Source: Virgibacillus chiguensis (GTDB taxonomy: Bacteria; Bacillota; Bacilli; Bacillales; Amphibacillaceae). Taken from it: DNA of 64,000 bases. This document shows positions 1-8,408 of the stretch, piece after piece. The stretch spans positions 124,001 to 188,000 of the forward strand of contig NZ_FQXD01000005.1 in assembly GCF_900129865.1 (NCBI RefSeq), given 5' to 3'. The first letter of the stretch is position 1; each line of letters opens with the position of its first letter. The position numbers were made by a program, and so were the translations under genes. The notes beneath the pieces were generated by a model. The model ran no database searches, was not told the origin of the DNA, and saw only the letters and a program-made list of their open reading frames with translations.

Positions 1-918
1 CCATTATCGATTTTTCTTTCCACAATAGGAACGAGCTTAACGTTTAATGAAAAAGCGCTCGTTGGTTGGATTGCTCCAAGAGGGATAGTAGCATTAACAG
101 TGTCTGGTTATTTTGCTGGTGTTTTATCAGAACAAGGATATGAAGATGCGCAAATCTTAACGACGTTAACCTTTGGTCTTGTGTTCTTTACCGTTGTGGC
201 GCACGGATTTTCTATTGGCTGGTTGTCGAAAAAACTACATTTGTCCATGGAAGGAAGACCAGGAGCAATGATTGTTGGGGCAAATCGATTTACGGTGGAA
301 CTAGCTAAATCTCTTTCAAAAGCAGATTTTCCAGTTATTATTGTAGACTCTTCATGGGAGAAGTTAAGACCTGTAAGAGAAGCAGGAATTAACTTTTATC
401 ATGGTAATATCCTATCTGAACAAACAGAATATAATTTAGATACGATTCCATATGAATATTTACTAGCAGCAACAGATGATCATGCTTTTAATTCATTAGT
501 ATGTACGACATTTATGCCAGAGTATGGAAGGACAAATGTGTTTAAAATTAGTCCATTCGACCAATTTAGTGGTGATTCTGTTAATGTTGTGTCAAGAGTG
601 GGCGGAAGAATATTGTTTGATAAGAAATTTACAATGGAAGACCTGCTTGATAAATTAGATCATCATTATGTATTTAGACAGACAACGTTAACTAGTCAAT
701 ATAATTACAAGCAATATTTAGCCGATAAAGATGATGCAACAGTGTTCCTATATCTAATCAAACCTTCTGGGCAACTAAAGTTCTATTCTGAAGAAATGAG
801 GACGGTGCCTGCTGTAGGAGACCGGATTGTTAGCTTAACACCACCAAATAAAGAAAAAGCAAAAATACAAGCAAAGCTGGAAACACAGCGCAATGGTCAA
901 TCCAAAGAAAACAGGTAA
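1..918 (+). CDS. Na+/H+ antiporter, C-terminal part (5' end outside the window)
   Basis: The reading frame is open from base 1, so this is the last 305 residues of a larger protein. The first about 75 residues hold the end of a CPA-type membrane domain, including the WIAPRG motif typical of bacterial NhaP/CPA1-like antiporters, and one or two further hydrophobic segments. A cytosolic TrkA-N-like nucleotide-binding domain follows; its Rossmann entry is MIVGANRF near residue 90. By family it should exchange Na+ or K+ for H+ at the membrane, with the C-terminal domain gating transport. GTG at 100 is internal and not the start. A strong hairpin lies about 80 nt after the stop. The ion specificity cannot be told. 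Confidence 0.85.
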   Translation, partial: PLSIFLSTIGTSLTFNEKALVGWIAPRGIVALTVSGYFAGVLSEQGYEDAQILTTLTFGLVFFTVVAHGFSIGWLSKKLHLSMEGRPGAMIVGANRFTVELAKSLSKADFPVIIVDSSWEKLRPVREAGINFYHGNILSEQTEYNLDTIPYEYLLAATDDHAFNSLVCTTFMPEYGRTNVFKISPFDQFSGDSVNVVSRVGGRILFDKKFTMEDLLDKLDHHYVFRQTTLTSQYNYKQYLADKDDATVFLYLIKPSGQLKFYSEEMRTVPAVGDRIVSLTPPNKEKAKIQAKLETQRNGQSKENR

Positions 919-998
919 TCAAATACTCGAAGGCTTTAAAAAGTGAGAACGAACTACCCATGTGCCAAGCAAGTAATGATATCTGAAAACATATTCTA

Positions 999-1053
999 AA
1001 GAAAAACGATAGCTTGTCGCCCAGTATGAACGGCGAGTGTTATCGTTTTTCTT
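999..1053 (+). terminator. Hairpin after the antiporter gene
   Basis: A perfect 13-bp inverted repeat (AAGAAAAACGATA at 999-1011 and its complement at 1041-1053) ends in TTTTTCTT, as expected for an intrinsic terminator. The inner part contains CTTGTCGCC and GGCGAG, which resemble the inner stem of repeat family A, so the terminator may derive from such an element. Confidence 0.65.
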
Positions 1054-1098
1054 ATTTGCACAATAGGAGAGTATAGATTCTTAAGAGTTTATAGTATA

Positions 1099-1145
1099 AA
1101 AAACGCAGCTATCGTCACAAAGACTTTGATGATAGCTGCGTTTTT
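1099..1145. terminator. Bidirectional terminator between convergent genes
   Basis: A perfect 15-bp inverted repeat (1099-1113 with 1131-1145) has A-runs on the left and T-runs on the right, so it can end transcription from both sides. Just before it (1059-1098) is a decayed copy of the first half of repeat family A (AATAGGAGAGTATAGA, then TTTATAGTATAA). Confidence 0.8.
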
Positions 1146-1188
1146 AAAAAATTACATCTATTGCATAAACCGTATACAAAGTTTGCCG

Positions 1189-1371
1189 TTATCTATTAAA
1201 TGCGTCCAACTGTCGATGTACTTCGGCAATTTCTCCTTCTAAACGAATTAATTGTTCCTCGGCAGAAGATACTCTGCCACGCACATACTCCAGTTTATCT
1301 AAATCCCCTTGAATTCGCACATAGTCCGATTTTAATTCATCCAGCTTATCTTGTAATTGTTTTTCATTCAT
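1189..1371 (-). CDS. Small coiled-coil protein, SE1832-like
   Basis: A 60-residue, highly charged protein with almost no hydrophobic stretch. Leucine/isoleucine heptads run along nearly its whole length (DKLDELKSDYVRIQGDLDKLE and onwards), so it should form a coiled coil. Size and the D-Y-V-R-hQ-G-D-L-x-K-L-E pattern recall the SE1832 family of Bacillales, whose function is unknown. The ATG at 1371 has a clear ribosome binding site (AAGGAGGG) upstream on the minus strand. It converges with the antiporter gene across a bidirectional terminator and diverges from the acetyltransferase gene at 1467. The family name is from memory and not tested. Confidence 0.7.
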   Translation of the reverse strand: MNEKQLQDKLDELKSDYVRIQGDLDKLEYVRGRVSSAEEQLIRLEGEIAEVHRQLDAFNR

Positions 1372-1466
1372 TTCCCTATCCCTCCTTACTATGAGTGTAA
1401 CGAAAAAAGCCTTTACAAAACAGTATAAACTATGTATCGTTTAAAAAAAGCAAAGGGGGAGGCAAG

Positions 1467-2303
1467 GTGAAAGTCCAGTTCGCAAAATCAGTAGAGGCTT
1501 ATGTAGAATTAGTGGAGAAGAAACTTTTAAAAAAAGAAGCATGCAATAATTTAATCCTTGGTATATTAGAGCGTCTAAAACAGAATAACGAAGGTGCCTA
1601 TTATTTAGGGTGGGTAGAAAAGGATAAAGAGCTTCTTTTTCCTTTTATGCAAACAGCCCCAAATAATTGGGTGCTCCCAGATTTGGGGCAATTTGTTGGA
1701 GAAGAGGTGATCCGTGCTGCTGTAAAGCAGATTTGGGATCAAGGTATGGAAGTGCCAGGGGTGATAGGACCAGAACAGTACGCTACTATTTTTGCAAAAG
1801 AATGGGAAGATATTACAGGTAATCAACCCGTAGTTCATATGCAAGAGTGGATTTACCAGTTAGATGCGGTTAATCAAGTGCAGCAGGATGGTGAATTGGT
1901 AATCGCTCAAGAGAAAGATTTGTCATTACTAATTCATTGGTTACAACAATTTGGAGAGGAAGCTGGTGAGAAAATTACAGAAAAACAGGCAGAAGCAATT
2001 GCACGACGTAATATAAATCAACATTCCGCTTTCTTATGGCAAGTCGGAAAACATTACGTATCCATGGCAAACCGATCAAGAACAACAAAGAACGGAGCCA
2101 CAATTAATGCTGTGTTTACTCCAGATCAACATAAAGAAAAAGGGTATGCTACCAGTTTAGTTGCCGCATTGAGTCAACAATTACTTGATAGTGGCTATCA
2201 GTTTTGTAGCTTATACACCGATACATCCAACCCTATCTCCAATCATGTATATCAAAAAATTGGTTATTATAAAGTTGGCTCCGCAATCGTTTATAGTTTT
2301 TGA
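1467..2303 (+). CDS. GNAT family N-acetyltransferase
   Basis: A 278-residue soluble protein. The C-terminal third (about residues 165-278) is a GNAT fold: FTPDQHKEKGYATSLVAAL fits the acetyl-CoA pyrophosphate-binding motif (Q/R-x-x-G-x-G/A), and the end NHVYQKIGYYKVG is the usual C-terminal GNAT strand. The N-terminal half shows no motif I recognise, as in long Bacillus GNAT proteins of the YobR kind. The substrate is unknown. The GTG start at 1467 is chosen because AAAGGGGGAGG lies 5-7 nt upstream. The gene ends 9 nt before a family C repeat that carries its terminator. Confidence 0.8.
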   Translation: MKVQFAKSVEAYVELVEKKLLKKEACNNLILGILERLKQNNEGAYYLGWVEKDKELLFPFMQTAPNNWVLPDLGQFVGEEVIRAAVKQIWDQGMEVPGVIGPEQYATIFAKEWEDITGNQPVVHMQEWIYQLDAVNQVQQDGELVIAQEKDLSLLIHWLQQFGEEAGEKITEKQAEAIARRNINQHSAFLWQVGKHYVSMANRSRTTKNGATINAVFTPDQHKEKGYATSLVAALSQQLLDSGYQFCSLYTDTSNPISNHVYQKIGYYKVGSAIVYSF

Positions 2304-2311
2304 AATGGGAT

Positions 2312-2491
2312 AAATTTGTAAAGTCGCTGAACTTCTTCCCATTTCGCTTAAGTTTCATGAAAAGTCGCTGAAGTTCTCAAGATAGTTACTCAAAGTTCAC
2401 AATAAAGTCACTGAAGTTCACAATGTTAGCCGAGTTGCTACACCTTAAACCAATAAAAAACAGTAGCGCTTGAAAGTTGCTACTGTTTTTT
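2312..2491. repeat. Family C intergenic repeat, copy 1 (with terminator)
   Basis: About 180 bp that closely match 49211-49391. It is built from short repeats around AAGTCGCTGAAGTTCACAA (at least three imperfect copies about 20-25 bp apart) and ends in a hairpin AAAACAGTAGC / GCTACTGTTTTTT at 2455-2491, a typical intrinsic terminator for both convergent neighbours. No coding potential is seen. Confidence 0.85.
2455..2491. terminator. Bidirectional terminator inside family C copy 1
   Basis: A 13-bp perfect stem (AAAAAACAGTAGC with its complement ending in TTTTTT) and an 11-nt loop. It serves the acetyltransferase gene on the plus strand and the AI-2E permease gene on the minus strand. Confidence 0.85.
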
Positions 2492-2551
2492 ACACATTTG
2501 TTTATTTTTACTCCAGATGAGATTTTGCCAAAAAACTGCGTGATAGTCGGT

Positions 2552-3640
2552 TTAAATGAGCGCATCGTCTTTGTTCTTTTTGGAGTCCACATACGTTTGG
2601 TAGAAATGGACAAAAATTGTTTTAATGAGCGCATAGAAAGGAACAGCGAATAGGATACCTAAGAAGCCAGCTATGCTCCCAGCAGCTAGGATAACAGTAA
2701 TAACGGTTAACGGATGTAAGTCTAATGCCCGCCCCATCACATTTGGCGATATTAAATTACTTTCAATTTGCTGTGCAGCGATCATCACAAGCGATACCCA
2801 AACAACTAAAATGGGCTCTTGAAAGGCACCGACGATCAATGCTGGGATAACAGCAATAAACGGACCAGCAAATGGGATAACGTTCATGACCATGGCAAAT
2901 AAGGCGAGTGTTAATGAGTAATTTAATCCAATAATTAAGTAGCCAATTAACAATAAAATTCCTACAGAAAAGCTGACAATTAATTGACCTTGAATGAAAG
3001 CAGTTAATGTCGCATCTAGTTTAGATAGCAATGCGCGAATGTTGGCAGCTTTTTTCTTGGAAAAAATTTGCGTTATAAATGGTATTAATTTCTCACCATC
3101 CTTAAGCATAAAGAAGAGAAAAAATGGAACAAGCACAATTGATGTAACAAAGCCGATAATTTGCCCAATAAAGCCAAATAAATAATTGATAACACTATCA
3201 ATATGTGATTGTAAATTATTGGTGAAATCATTAATGGCTTTATCTAGTTGCTCTGGCATAGCCGTTTGGTTGGCTTGCCATAACGAAATCATATCTTGTG
3301 CCCAGTTTACCATTTTCGGAACATTATCAATTAAATTACGGAATTGCTGCTGGGCGATTGGCGCAATATACATATATACAAATACACCGAGAAGGATGAT
3401 TACAACAAAGACAAGAACGATAGAAATAATCCGATTCATCTTCAAACGCTCAAAAAAATACATTAACGGTTTTGTTAAATAGTAAAGGATACCCGCACCG
3501 ATAATAGGCACTGCCACAGCGCCAACTATTTTCACAAAGGGAAAGAAGATAAATTTTGTTACTGAGATTAATAGAATGAGTGTAAAAGCTAAAATGAAAA
3601 ACATAAAAAATTGAAACCAGCGTTTGTTTACCACATACAT
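2552..3640 (-). CDS. AI-2E family transporter (permease)
   Basis: A 362-residue membrane protein with the layout of the AI-2E_transport family: a short N-terminus, a hydrophobic pair at about residues 10-60, a third helix near 70-95, a long extracytoplasmic amphipathic part (about 95-150), then a C-terminal block of about five helices (150-345). The conserved VIPFAGPFIAVIPALIVG stretch and the QQIESNLISPNVMGRAL signature are both present. Members export small molecules or act as Na+(Li+)/H+ antiporters; few exporters of AI-2 itself are known, so the substrate is open. It is transcribed alone on the minus strand and ends at the family C repeat. Confidence 0.9.
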   Translation of the reverse strand: MYVVNKRWFQFFMFFILAFTLILLISVTKFIFFPFVKIVGAVAVPIIGAGILYYLTKPLMYFFERLKMNRIISIVLVFVVIILLGVFVYMYIAPIAQQQFRNLIDNVPKMVNWAQDMISLWQANQTAMPEQLDKAINDFTNNLQSHIDSVINYLFGFIGQIIGFVTSIVLVPFFLFFMLKDGEKLIPFITQIFSKKKAANIRALLSKLDATLTAFIQGQLIVSFSVGILLLIGYLIIGLNYSLTLALFAMVMNVIPFAGPFIAVIPALIVGAFQEPILVVWVSLVMIAAQQIESNLISPNVMGRALDLHPLTVITVILAAGSIAGFLGILFAVPFYALIKTIFVHFYQTYVDSKKNKDDALI

Positions 3641-3960
3641 CCCTACTTTCGAGTGTTCATATATCCTATTTTTTATTTTACTGGTTTATGTTAAAAATAG
3701 AAAGAATATATGCAACGAAATCTTATATTCTAGTAAAAACCTATTACTAAGTTTATCCATTTTACAACCGATGTAAACAAAAAAGGGTAGGCATAGTATA
3801 ATTAGAGAAAATATGCTAAAATTCGTATAGTATGAAAGTAGCAAATAAATAGTGCTAATGTTTTAATAAACGATTATTTATGACAATAAACGAGGAAGTC
3901 CAATGTTCGCAAAATGGTAAGGGAGCGCCCTCGTATAGAAAAAACTTGGAGGATAAGCAA
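3641..3960. other. Intergenic region before pgcA
   Basis: About 320 nt between divergent genes. A TATAAT at 3797-3802 with TAAACA 17 bp upstream is a possible promoter for pgcA. The frame of pgcA stays open upstream to 3880, but that extension has no ribosome binding site. No repeat or RNA structure was recognised. Confidence 0.4.
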
Positions 3961-5694
3961 ATGATGAGCTGGAAGCATATCTTTGAAAAGTGGGATTCGT
4001 TTGAAGACTTAGAACCTAATTTAATACAGGAATTGAAGGAATTAAAATCAGACCCTGTTGCATTGGAGGATGCTTTTTATAAAGAACTGACCTTTGGTAC
4101 TGGTGGCATGCGTGGAGTTATTGGAGCAGGAATAAATCGAATGAACGTCTATACTATCCGAAAAGCTGTGAATGGCTTAGCGAAGTATTTGCTCGACCAT
4201 ACAGTAAATGTGAAAGATCGTGGCGTTGTCATCGCTTATGATTCGAGACACATGTCGAAAGAATTTGCTTTAGAAACAGCTAAAGTATTAGGGTCGTTTG
4301 GGATAACATCCTATGTGTTTTCGTCTTTAAGACCTACGCCTTTACTTTCATTTGCTGTACGCTATTTAGGTACAGTTTCGGGTGTTATGATTACGGCTAG
4401 TCACAATCCGCCTGAATATAATGGTTTTAAAGTTTATAATGAAGATGGTGGGCAGATTACTCCAAACCAAGCTTCAGAAATTGTTACTTATATTAATAAG
4501 GTAGAGGATGAATTATCTGTTCCTTATTTGGAAAAAAAGGAGCTAGAAGAAAAAGAACTCTTAAACTGGATAAAAGATGAAATCGATAATGCTTATTTAG
4601 ATAAATTGCAAGGAATATCGAAAATGCCTGCAGATAAAATAGAGATAGAAAAGGAAATGCCAATTGTTTTCACTCCTTTGCACGGAACAGCCGCTGAGCT
4701 TGTACCTAAAGGGTTGAAACAGTTGAATTTCACGCATGTTCATATGGTAAAGGAACAGGCTATTGCTGATCCTGAATTTTCTACGGTTGCATCACCAAAC
4801 CCAGAGGAACATCAAGCATTTACGATGGCCATAGAACAAGGGAAGCAAACCGATGCTACTCTACTACTTGCTACGGATCCTGATGCAGATCGTTTAGGTG
4901 TGGCGGTAAAAAATAGTGCGGGAAATTATCAGGTTTTGACCGGAAACCAGCTAGGTGCATTAATGTTAGATTATATTCTAGCCCATAGTGACGCAGCGTT
5001 ATTAAGAAGCGGGCGAATGATTAAAACCGTTGTCACATCAGAGTTAGGCAGGGCTGTTGCCGATTATTACGGTATTCAGACATTGAATACATTAACAGGA
5101 TTCAAGTTTATCGGTGAGAAAATTAGACAGTTTGATCGTACAGGTGAAACGTTTGTGTTTGGTTATGAAGAGAGCTATGGGTATTTAATTAGCAGTTTTG
5201 CTAGGGACAAAGACGCAGTGCAAGCTTCAGTAATGGCTTGTGAAATGGCGTATTATTGGCAACAACAAGGTAAAACATTATTAGATGCTTTATACGACCT
5301 ATTTGCTCGTCATGGTTACTACTTTGAACACATGCAATCGATTACTCTAAAAGGAAAAGAAGGCTCAGAAAAAATTGGTTTTATTATGGATGATGTTCGC
5401 AGAGAGCCTGTAGAGCAAATCGGCGGGTTGAAAGTAGTGCAAATGGAGGATTATCTAGCTGGTAAAAGAACATGTAGAGACGGGAATGTTGAAACAATCG
5501 AGCTACCAAAAGAGAATATGGTGAAATATAAGTTGGAACAGGATTGTTGGATTTGTTTACGACCTTCTGGAACGGAACCAAAAATTAAATGTTATTTTGG
5601 TGTTCGCGGTACGAGTGAAGAGGATAGTAAAAATAAATTAGCCACTCTACAGGAATCAATGAATCAAATTTTACAAGGAACGATAGAAGTATAG
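3961..5694 (+). CDS. pgcA: Alpha-phosphoglucomutase / phospho-sugar mutase
   Basis: Interconverts glucose 6-phosphate and glucose 1-phosphate, feeding UDP-glucose for teichoic acid and glycolipid synthesis. The 577 residues agree with Bacillus PgcA (about 580). The phosphoserine loop is TASHNPP with Ser near residue 147, the Mg2+ loop is DPDADR, the sugar-binding loop is GYEESYGY, and the C-terminal phosphate-binding loop is RPSGTEPK. ATG at 3961 is preferred over the upstream in-frame start at 3880 because GGAGG lies at 3949-3953; ATG at 3964 is nearly as good. The gene stands alone. Confidence 0.95.
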   Translation: MMSWKHIFEKWDSFEDLEPNLIQELKELKSDPVALEDAFYKELTFGTGGMRGVIGAGINRMNVYTIRKAVNGLAKYLLDHTVNVKDRGVVIAYDSRHMSKEFALETAKVLGSFGITSYVFSSLRPTPLLSFAVRYLGTVSGVMITASHNPPEYNGFKVYNEDGGQITPNQASEIVTYINKVEDELSVPYLEKKELEEKELLNWIKDEIDNAYLDKLQGISKMPADKIEIEKEMPIVFTPLHGTAAELVPKGLKQLNFTHVHMVKEQAIADPEFSTVASPNPEEHQAFTMAIEQGKQTDATLLLATDPDADRLGVAVKNSAGNYQVLTGNQLGALMLDYILAHSDAALLRSGRMIKTVVTSELGRAVADYYGIQTLNTLTGFKFIGEKIRQFDRTGETFVFGYEESYGYLISSFARDKDAVQASVMACEMAYYWQQQGKTLLDALYDLFARHGYYFEHMQSITLKGKEGSEKIGFIMDDVRREPVEQIGGLKVVQMEDYLAGKRTCRDGNVETIELPKENMVKYKLEQDCWICLRPSGTEPKIKCYFGVRGTSEEDSKNKLATLQESMNQILQGTIEV

Positions 5695-5823
5695 CATATA
5701 AAGTGGTTGACATTTTTCTCTGAAACATGTTTAATAAAATAGTAATTTTGTTCCTATAATCAAATGTCGTAAAAACAATAGCTTCTATACTAGAGGAAAT
5801 CGTTTTTATGGACATGCTTTTAT

Positions 5824-5940
5824 AAAGGGGAGTAGCTGTACAATTTTAGTCGTCATTACGAGATCATTCTCCGGCTGAATTGGCAACGATCGTTGTTAGC
5901 GAGACCTTTACCAAACTTGGTAAGGGTCTATTTCTTTTTT
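5824..5940 (+). promoter_or_regulatory. yybP-ykoY (manganese) riboswitch with terminator
   Basis: The conserved pieces of the yybP-ykoY class appear in order: AAAGGGGAGTAGC at 5824-5836, GTCGTCATTACGAGATC around 5850-5866, GGCTGAATTGGCAACGAT around 5873-5890 and GCGAGACCTTTACC at 5899-5912. The last strand can pair with GGTAAGGGTCT (5919-5929) to form a terminator followed by a T-run (5930-5940). By established knowledge this RNA binds Mn2+ and turns on Mn2+ exporters such as TerC-type proteins, which matches the next gene. Confidence 0.92.
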
Positions 5941-5941
5941 T

Positions 5942-5972
5942 GATTCTTACCAATTGGTAGGAATCTTTTTTC
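5942..5972 (+). terminator. Second hairpin with T-run after the riboswitch
   Basis: GATTCTTACCAA and TTGGTAGGAATC form a 12-bp stem with one G-U pair, followed by TTTTTT. It lies directly after the riboswitch terminator and has a similar stem, so two terminators stand in tandem before terC. Confidence 0.7.
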
Positions 5973-6071
5973 ATTGTTAAGAAGACCTGCTACATTGTTT
6001 TGTAAAACATTGGAAACTGTTTTCTAAACAAAAAAATTTCGATCGCCATAAGCGGAAGGAGAAGATAAGGA

Positions 6072-6860
6072 ATGGGCGTTGATTTACTCATCGAATATTT
6101 ATGGGTTTTAGTGGTGCTTATTGGTTTAGAGGGATTGTTAGCGGCAGATAATGCACTTGTGCTAGCAATTATGGTCCGACATTTACCAGAAAAACAGCGT
6201 AAAAGAGCGTTGTTTTATGGATTAGCTGGTGCTTTTGTTCTGCGGTTTGGGTCCTTATTTGTTATCTCGTTTTTAGTAGATGTTTGGCAGGTACAAGCCC
6301 TTGGTGCGCTGTACTTACTATTTATATGTGGGAAACATTTATATGATCGATTTAAACCGAGAAAAGAAGTAGAAGAAGGAGCGAACGTAACAGAAAAAAA
6401 GGGAAGCGGCTTTTGGATGACTGTGTTAAAAGTAGAGTTTGCTGACCTTGCATTTGCGGTTGACTCTATTTTAGCTGCTGTAGCATTAGCAGTTGCATTG
6501 CCAGCAACTGGGTTAGGCCATATAGGAAGCCTCGATACGGGACAGTTTTTTGTCGTGTTTGCTGGTGGAATGATCGGTCTCATTGTTATGCGATTTGCTG
6601 CAAATATATTTGTAGAATTGTTGAATAAACGACCTGGGCTTGAAGTCGCGGCTTTCGTTATTGTTGGTTGGGTTGGCGTGAAGCTAAGTTTAATTGTACT
6701 TGCCCATGAGGATATCGCATTCATACCACATGATTTTCCACATTCTACGTTATGGAAGATTATCTTCTATGTAGTGCTTGTGGGAATTGCTGTCACTGGT
6801 TGGTTCTCATCCAGTAAGAATGAAATAGAGGACGTAAAAGTAAACAAATTAGAAGGTTAA
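6072..6860 (+). CDS. TerC family membrane protein, probable Mn2+ exporter
   Basis: A 262-residue protein with about seven membrane helices and the TerC pattern: LEGLLAADNALVLAIMVRHLP in helix 1 (acidic residues facing the membrane) and KVEFADLAFAVDSILAAVA in the middle. These conserved acidic residues are thought to bind metal. Bacillus homologues YkoY and YceF act in Mn2+ efflux and metal loading of exported enzymes. The manganese riboswitch upstream supports this role directly. ATG at 6072 follows GGAAGGAGAAG. It is a single-gene unit. A short inverted repeat (CTTCCATTCCATT / AATGGAATGGAAG) at 6896-6928 follows the stop. Confidence 0.93.
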   Translation: MGVDLLIEYLWVLVVLIGLEGLLAADNALVLAIMVRHLPEKQRKRALFYGLAGAFVLRFGSLFVISFLVDVWQVQALGALYLLFICGKHLYDRFKPRKEVEEGANVTEKKGSGFWMTVLKVEFADLAFAVDSILAAVALAVALPATGLGHIGSLDTGQFFVVFAGGMIGLIVMRFAANIFVELLNKRPGLEVAAFVIVGWVGVKLSLIVLAHEDIAFIPHDFPHSTLWKIIFYVVLVGIAVTGWFSSSKNEIEDVKVNKLEG

Positions 6861-7000
6861 CCTAAATATAAAAGTAAAGCTATTTTGCCCTATGCTTCCA
6901 TTCCATTCAAAATGAATGGAATGGAAGTATTTTATGTCTATGGTTATCATGCAAAGTAAACTTCAATTAGAGGGGTTTTCAAAAGATAATTTCTAAACAG

Positions 7001-7165
7001 TTATTGTTTCTCAATCTTTAAATTGTAGTTGTCAGGCAAAATCAATATATCTTTTGCTTCTAGAAGATATTTTTCTGCTTCTTGGTAAGTATCAAAAATC
7101 ATCTCCTGTTCATTCATGGCTATAATTGCCCGTACATTATTGCTAATTGCAACGATTCGGTACAT
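7001..7165 (-). CDS. Small protein of unknown function
   Basis: A 54-residue protein (MYRIVAISNNVRAIIAMNEQE at the start) without membrane segments. The pattern F-x-T-Y-x-E-A-E-K-Y-L is common in small Bacillus proteins that form a beta-alpha unit, but I do not recognise the family. The start at 7165 is chosen over the longer frame at 7192 because AAAGGAGA lies 6-8 nt upstream. It has no obvious operon partner and sits between terC and a block of repeats. Confidence 0.6.
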   Translation of the reverse strand: MYRIVAISNNVRAIIAMNEQEMIFDTYQEAEKYLLEAKDILILPDNYNLKIEKQ

Positions 7166-7239
7166 CTGATCTCTCCTTTTTCTTGTTGACACAGCTTCAA
7201 TTCACTTTAGCTTCTCTGACATATATAAACAGTAATCGA

Positions 7240-7330
7240 TTTTTATACACTTTAGGAAAGTGCAGAATGTATGTTATATCGCCATAAGACTTGGCGACAA
7301 GTCAAGTTTTTCTAACACTATAGGAAAGTA
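7240..7330 (+). repeat. Family A repeat, partial copy
   Basis: Contains CACTTTAGGAAAGTGCA and then GCCATAAGACTTGGCGACAAG with TCAAGTTTTTCTA, the second hairpin of family A. The middle TATAGTATAAGAAAAAC part is missing. It runs straight into a family B copy. Confidence 0.75.
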
Positions 7331-7575
7331 TAAAACTTATTGCTATGACGTAACCAAACAACTGAACGGGCTCCGTCCGGCTTCAGCGCCCAGCAACTAG
7401 GCGACTTCACTTCATTGCCCTAAGCTAAGTCATCATCGGTTCGTTCTAAATAGGAAGGCCGACTAAAAACGGCTTGCCGGAGGACGCCGGTATACTCCTG
7501 TTGCAGGAGCATGATTCCTGATTCGTTCCAGTTGCTACGTTACTAAACGGGCGCCCCGAGCCTTTGTTCAAATCT
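7331..7575 (+). repeat. Family B repeat, full copy
   Basis: About 245 bp, clearly richer in G+C than its surroundings, and closely matched at 20530-20763 and 58212-58473. Landmarks are AGCAACTAGGCGACTTCAC, TCATCATCGGTTCGTTCT, AGGAAGGCCGACTAAA, the perfect hairpin CTCCTGTTGCAGGAG and the end GCGCCCCGAGCCTTTGTTC. No open frame is shared by the copies. With the preceding A copy it fills most of the non-coding gap between 7166 and 7612. Confidence 0.85.
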
Positions 7576-7611
7576 TACATATATAGGGCTCGTGAATGAA
7601 ACTGTTAATAA

Positions 7612-7643
7612 AAAAGCCGAAAAGGGTTCATCCTTTTCGGCTT
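7612..7643 (-). terminator. Terminator of the DUF2294-like gene
   Basis: A perfect 12-bp stem (AAGCCGAAAAGG with CCTTTTCGGCTT) followed on the minus strand by TTTTTT, 37 nt after the stop of the minus-strand gene. Confidence 0.85.
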
Positions 7644-7679
7644 ATGTCTTAGCGCTATTGTCCAGACATTCCTACCAAT

Positions 7680-8408
7680 TTATTTTTCGGCTTGCAGTAT
7701 GAATACGACATAACCGATGTCTTGTTGAAAATCCCAATCCACGAACAGATCTTCAATCCCTTGCTTTAAAATGGATTCTAAATACGACCTGTTGATAATG
7801 TTTTTCTCTAATTTTCTTTTAGAAAGCCTTAATTGCTCTTCAAAGCCAGAAGAAATAAGTTCTTTTTCAATGCTAACGAGAATGTCCTCTCGCTTTGATA
7901 TAATGGTTCGTTCATTTAATCGAACAGACGCTATATTACGAGGAGCTTTTTGTGCTTTTTCAGTAAATCGTTTTATTTCTTGATGAATCTTTGCTTCCTG
8001 TTCGCTAGAAAGAGCGCTGAAATGCTTTGTTAATTGTGCTCCCTTTAAATCAGCAAATATAACACCTGTCTTATTTGCTAAGTTCCAATCATAATAAATA
8101 TGTTGTGCCTGTATTCCAAACTCGTTATGCCACATTGCTTTTAGTTCAGGCATACATTTTTCCATGACGATGTCTCGTGTTTCTTCTATTTTCAAAGCTT
8201 GTTTTTGCTTAAGTAAGACACTTTCCATTGGTGTAATAAAGTCTTTCAAATAGATGATTAAATAAGAATGGGCTAAAGATACATATAATGCTCCAGGCCC
8301 TTTACCAAAATAGCTTCTTAATAGTTTACCAGTTGCACTAGCAATGGAAGCTTCGGTTGATTTGGCTTTCGCTTTCACGTTTTCATTCATCCTTTTTTGA
8401 AGGAACAC
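7680..8408 (-). CDS. DUF2294-like protein with an internal duplication
   Basis: A 242-residue soluble protein. The N-terminal half (about 20-125) looks like DUF2294: an amphipathic helix, G-K-G-P-x-x-L-Y-V, L-K-x-F-I-T-P-x-E and the end YYDWNLANKTGVIFADL. The second half ends in FVDWDFQQDIGYVVFIL, which repeats that last motif, so the protein is probably two DUF2294 units of which the second is more diverged. The function of the family is unknown. The start is uncertain: GTG at 8408 has a poor ribosome binding site, and ATG at 8390 has an AGG directly against it. It diverges from the chromate transporter gene. Confidence 0.65.
   Translation of the reverse strand: MFLQKRMNENVKAKAKSTEASIASATGKLLRSYFGKGPGALYVSLAHSYLIIYLKDFITPMESVLLKQKQALKIEETRDIVMEKCMPELKAMWHNEFGIQAQHIYYDWNLANKTGVIFADLKGAQLTKHFSALSSEQEAKIHQEIKRFTEKAQKAPRNIASVRLNERTIISKREDILVSIEKELISSGFEEQLRLSKRKLEKNIINRSYLESILKQGIEDLFVDWDFQQDIGYVVFILQAEK

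Noticed and set aside
6215-6724. Antisense open frame of 169 codons within terC
   Set aside because: It lies wholly opposite a well-supported gene, has an odd composition and no ribosome binding site.
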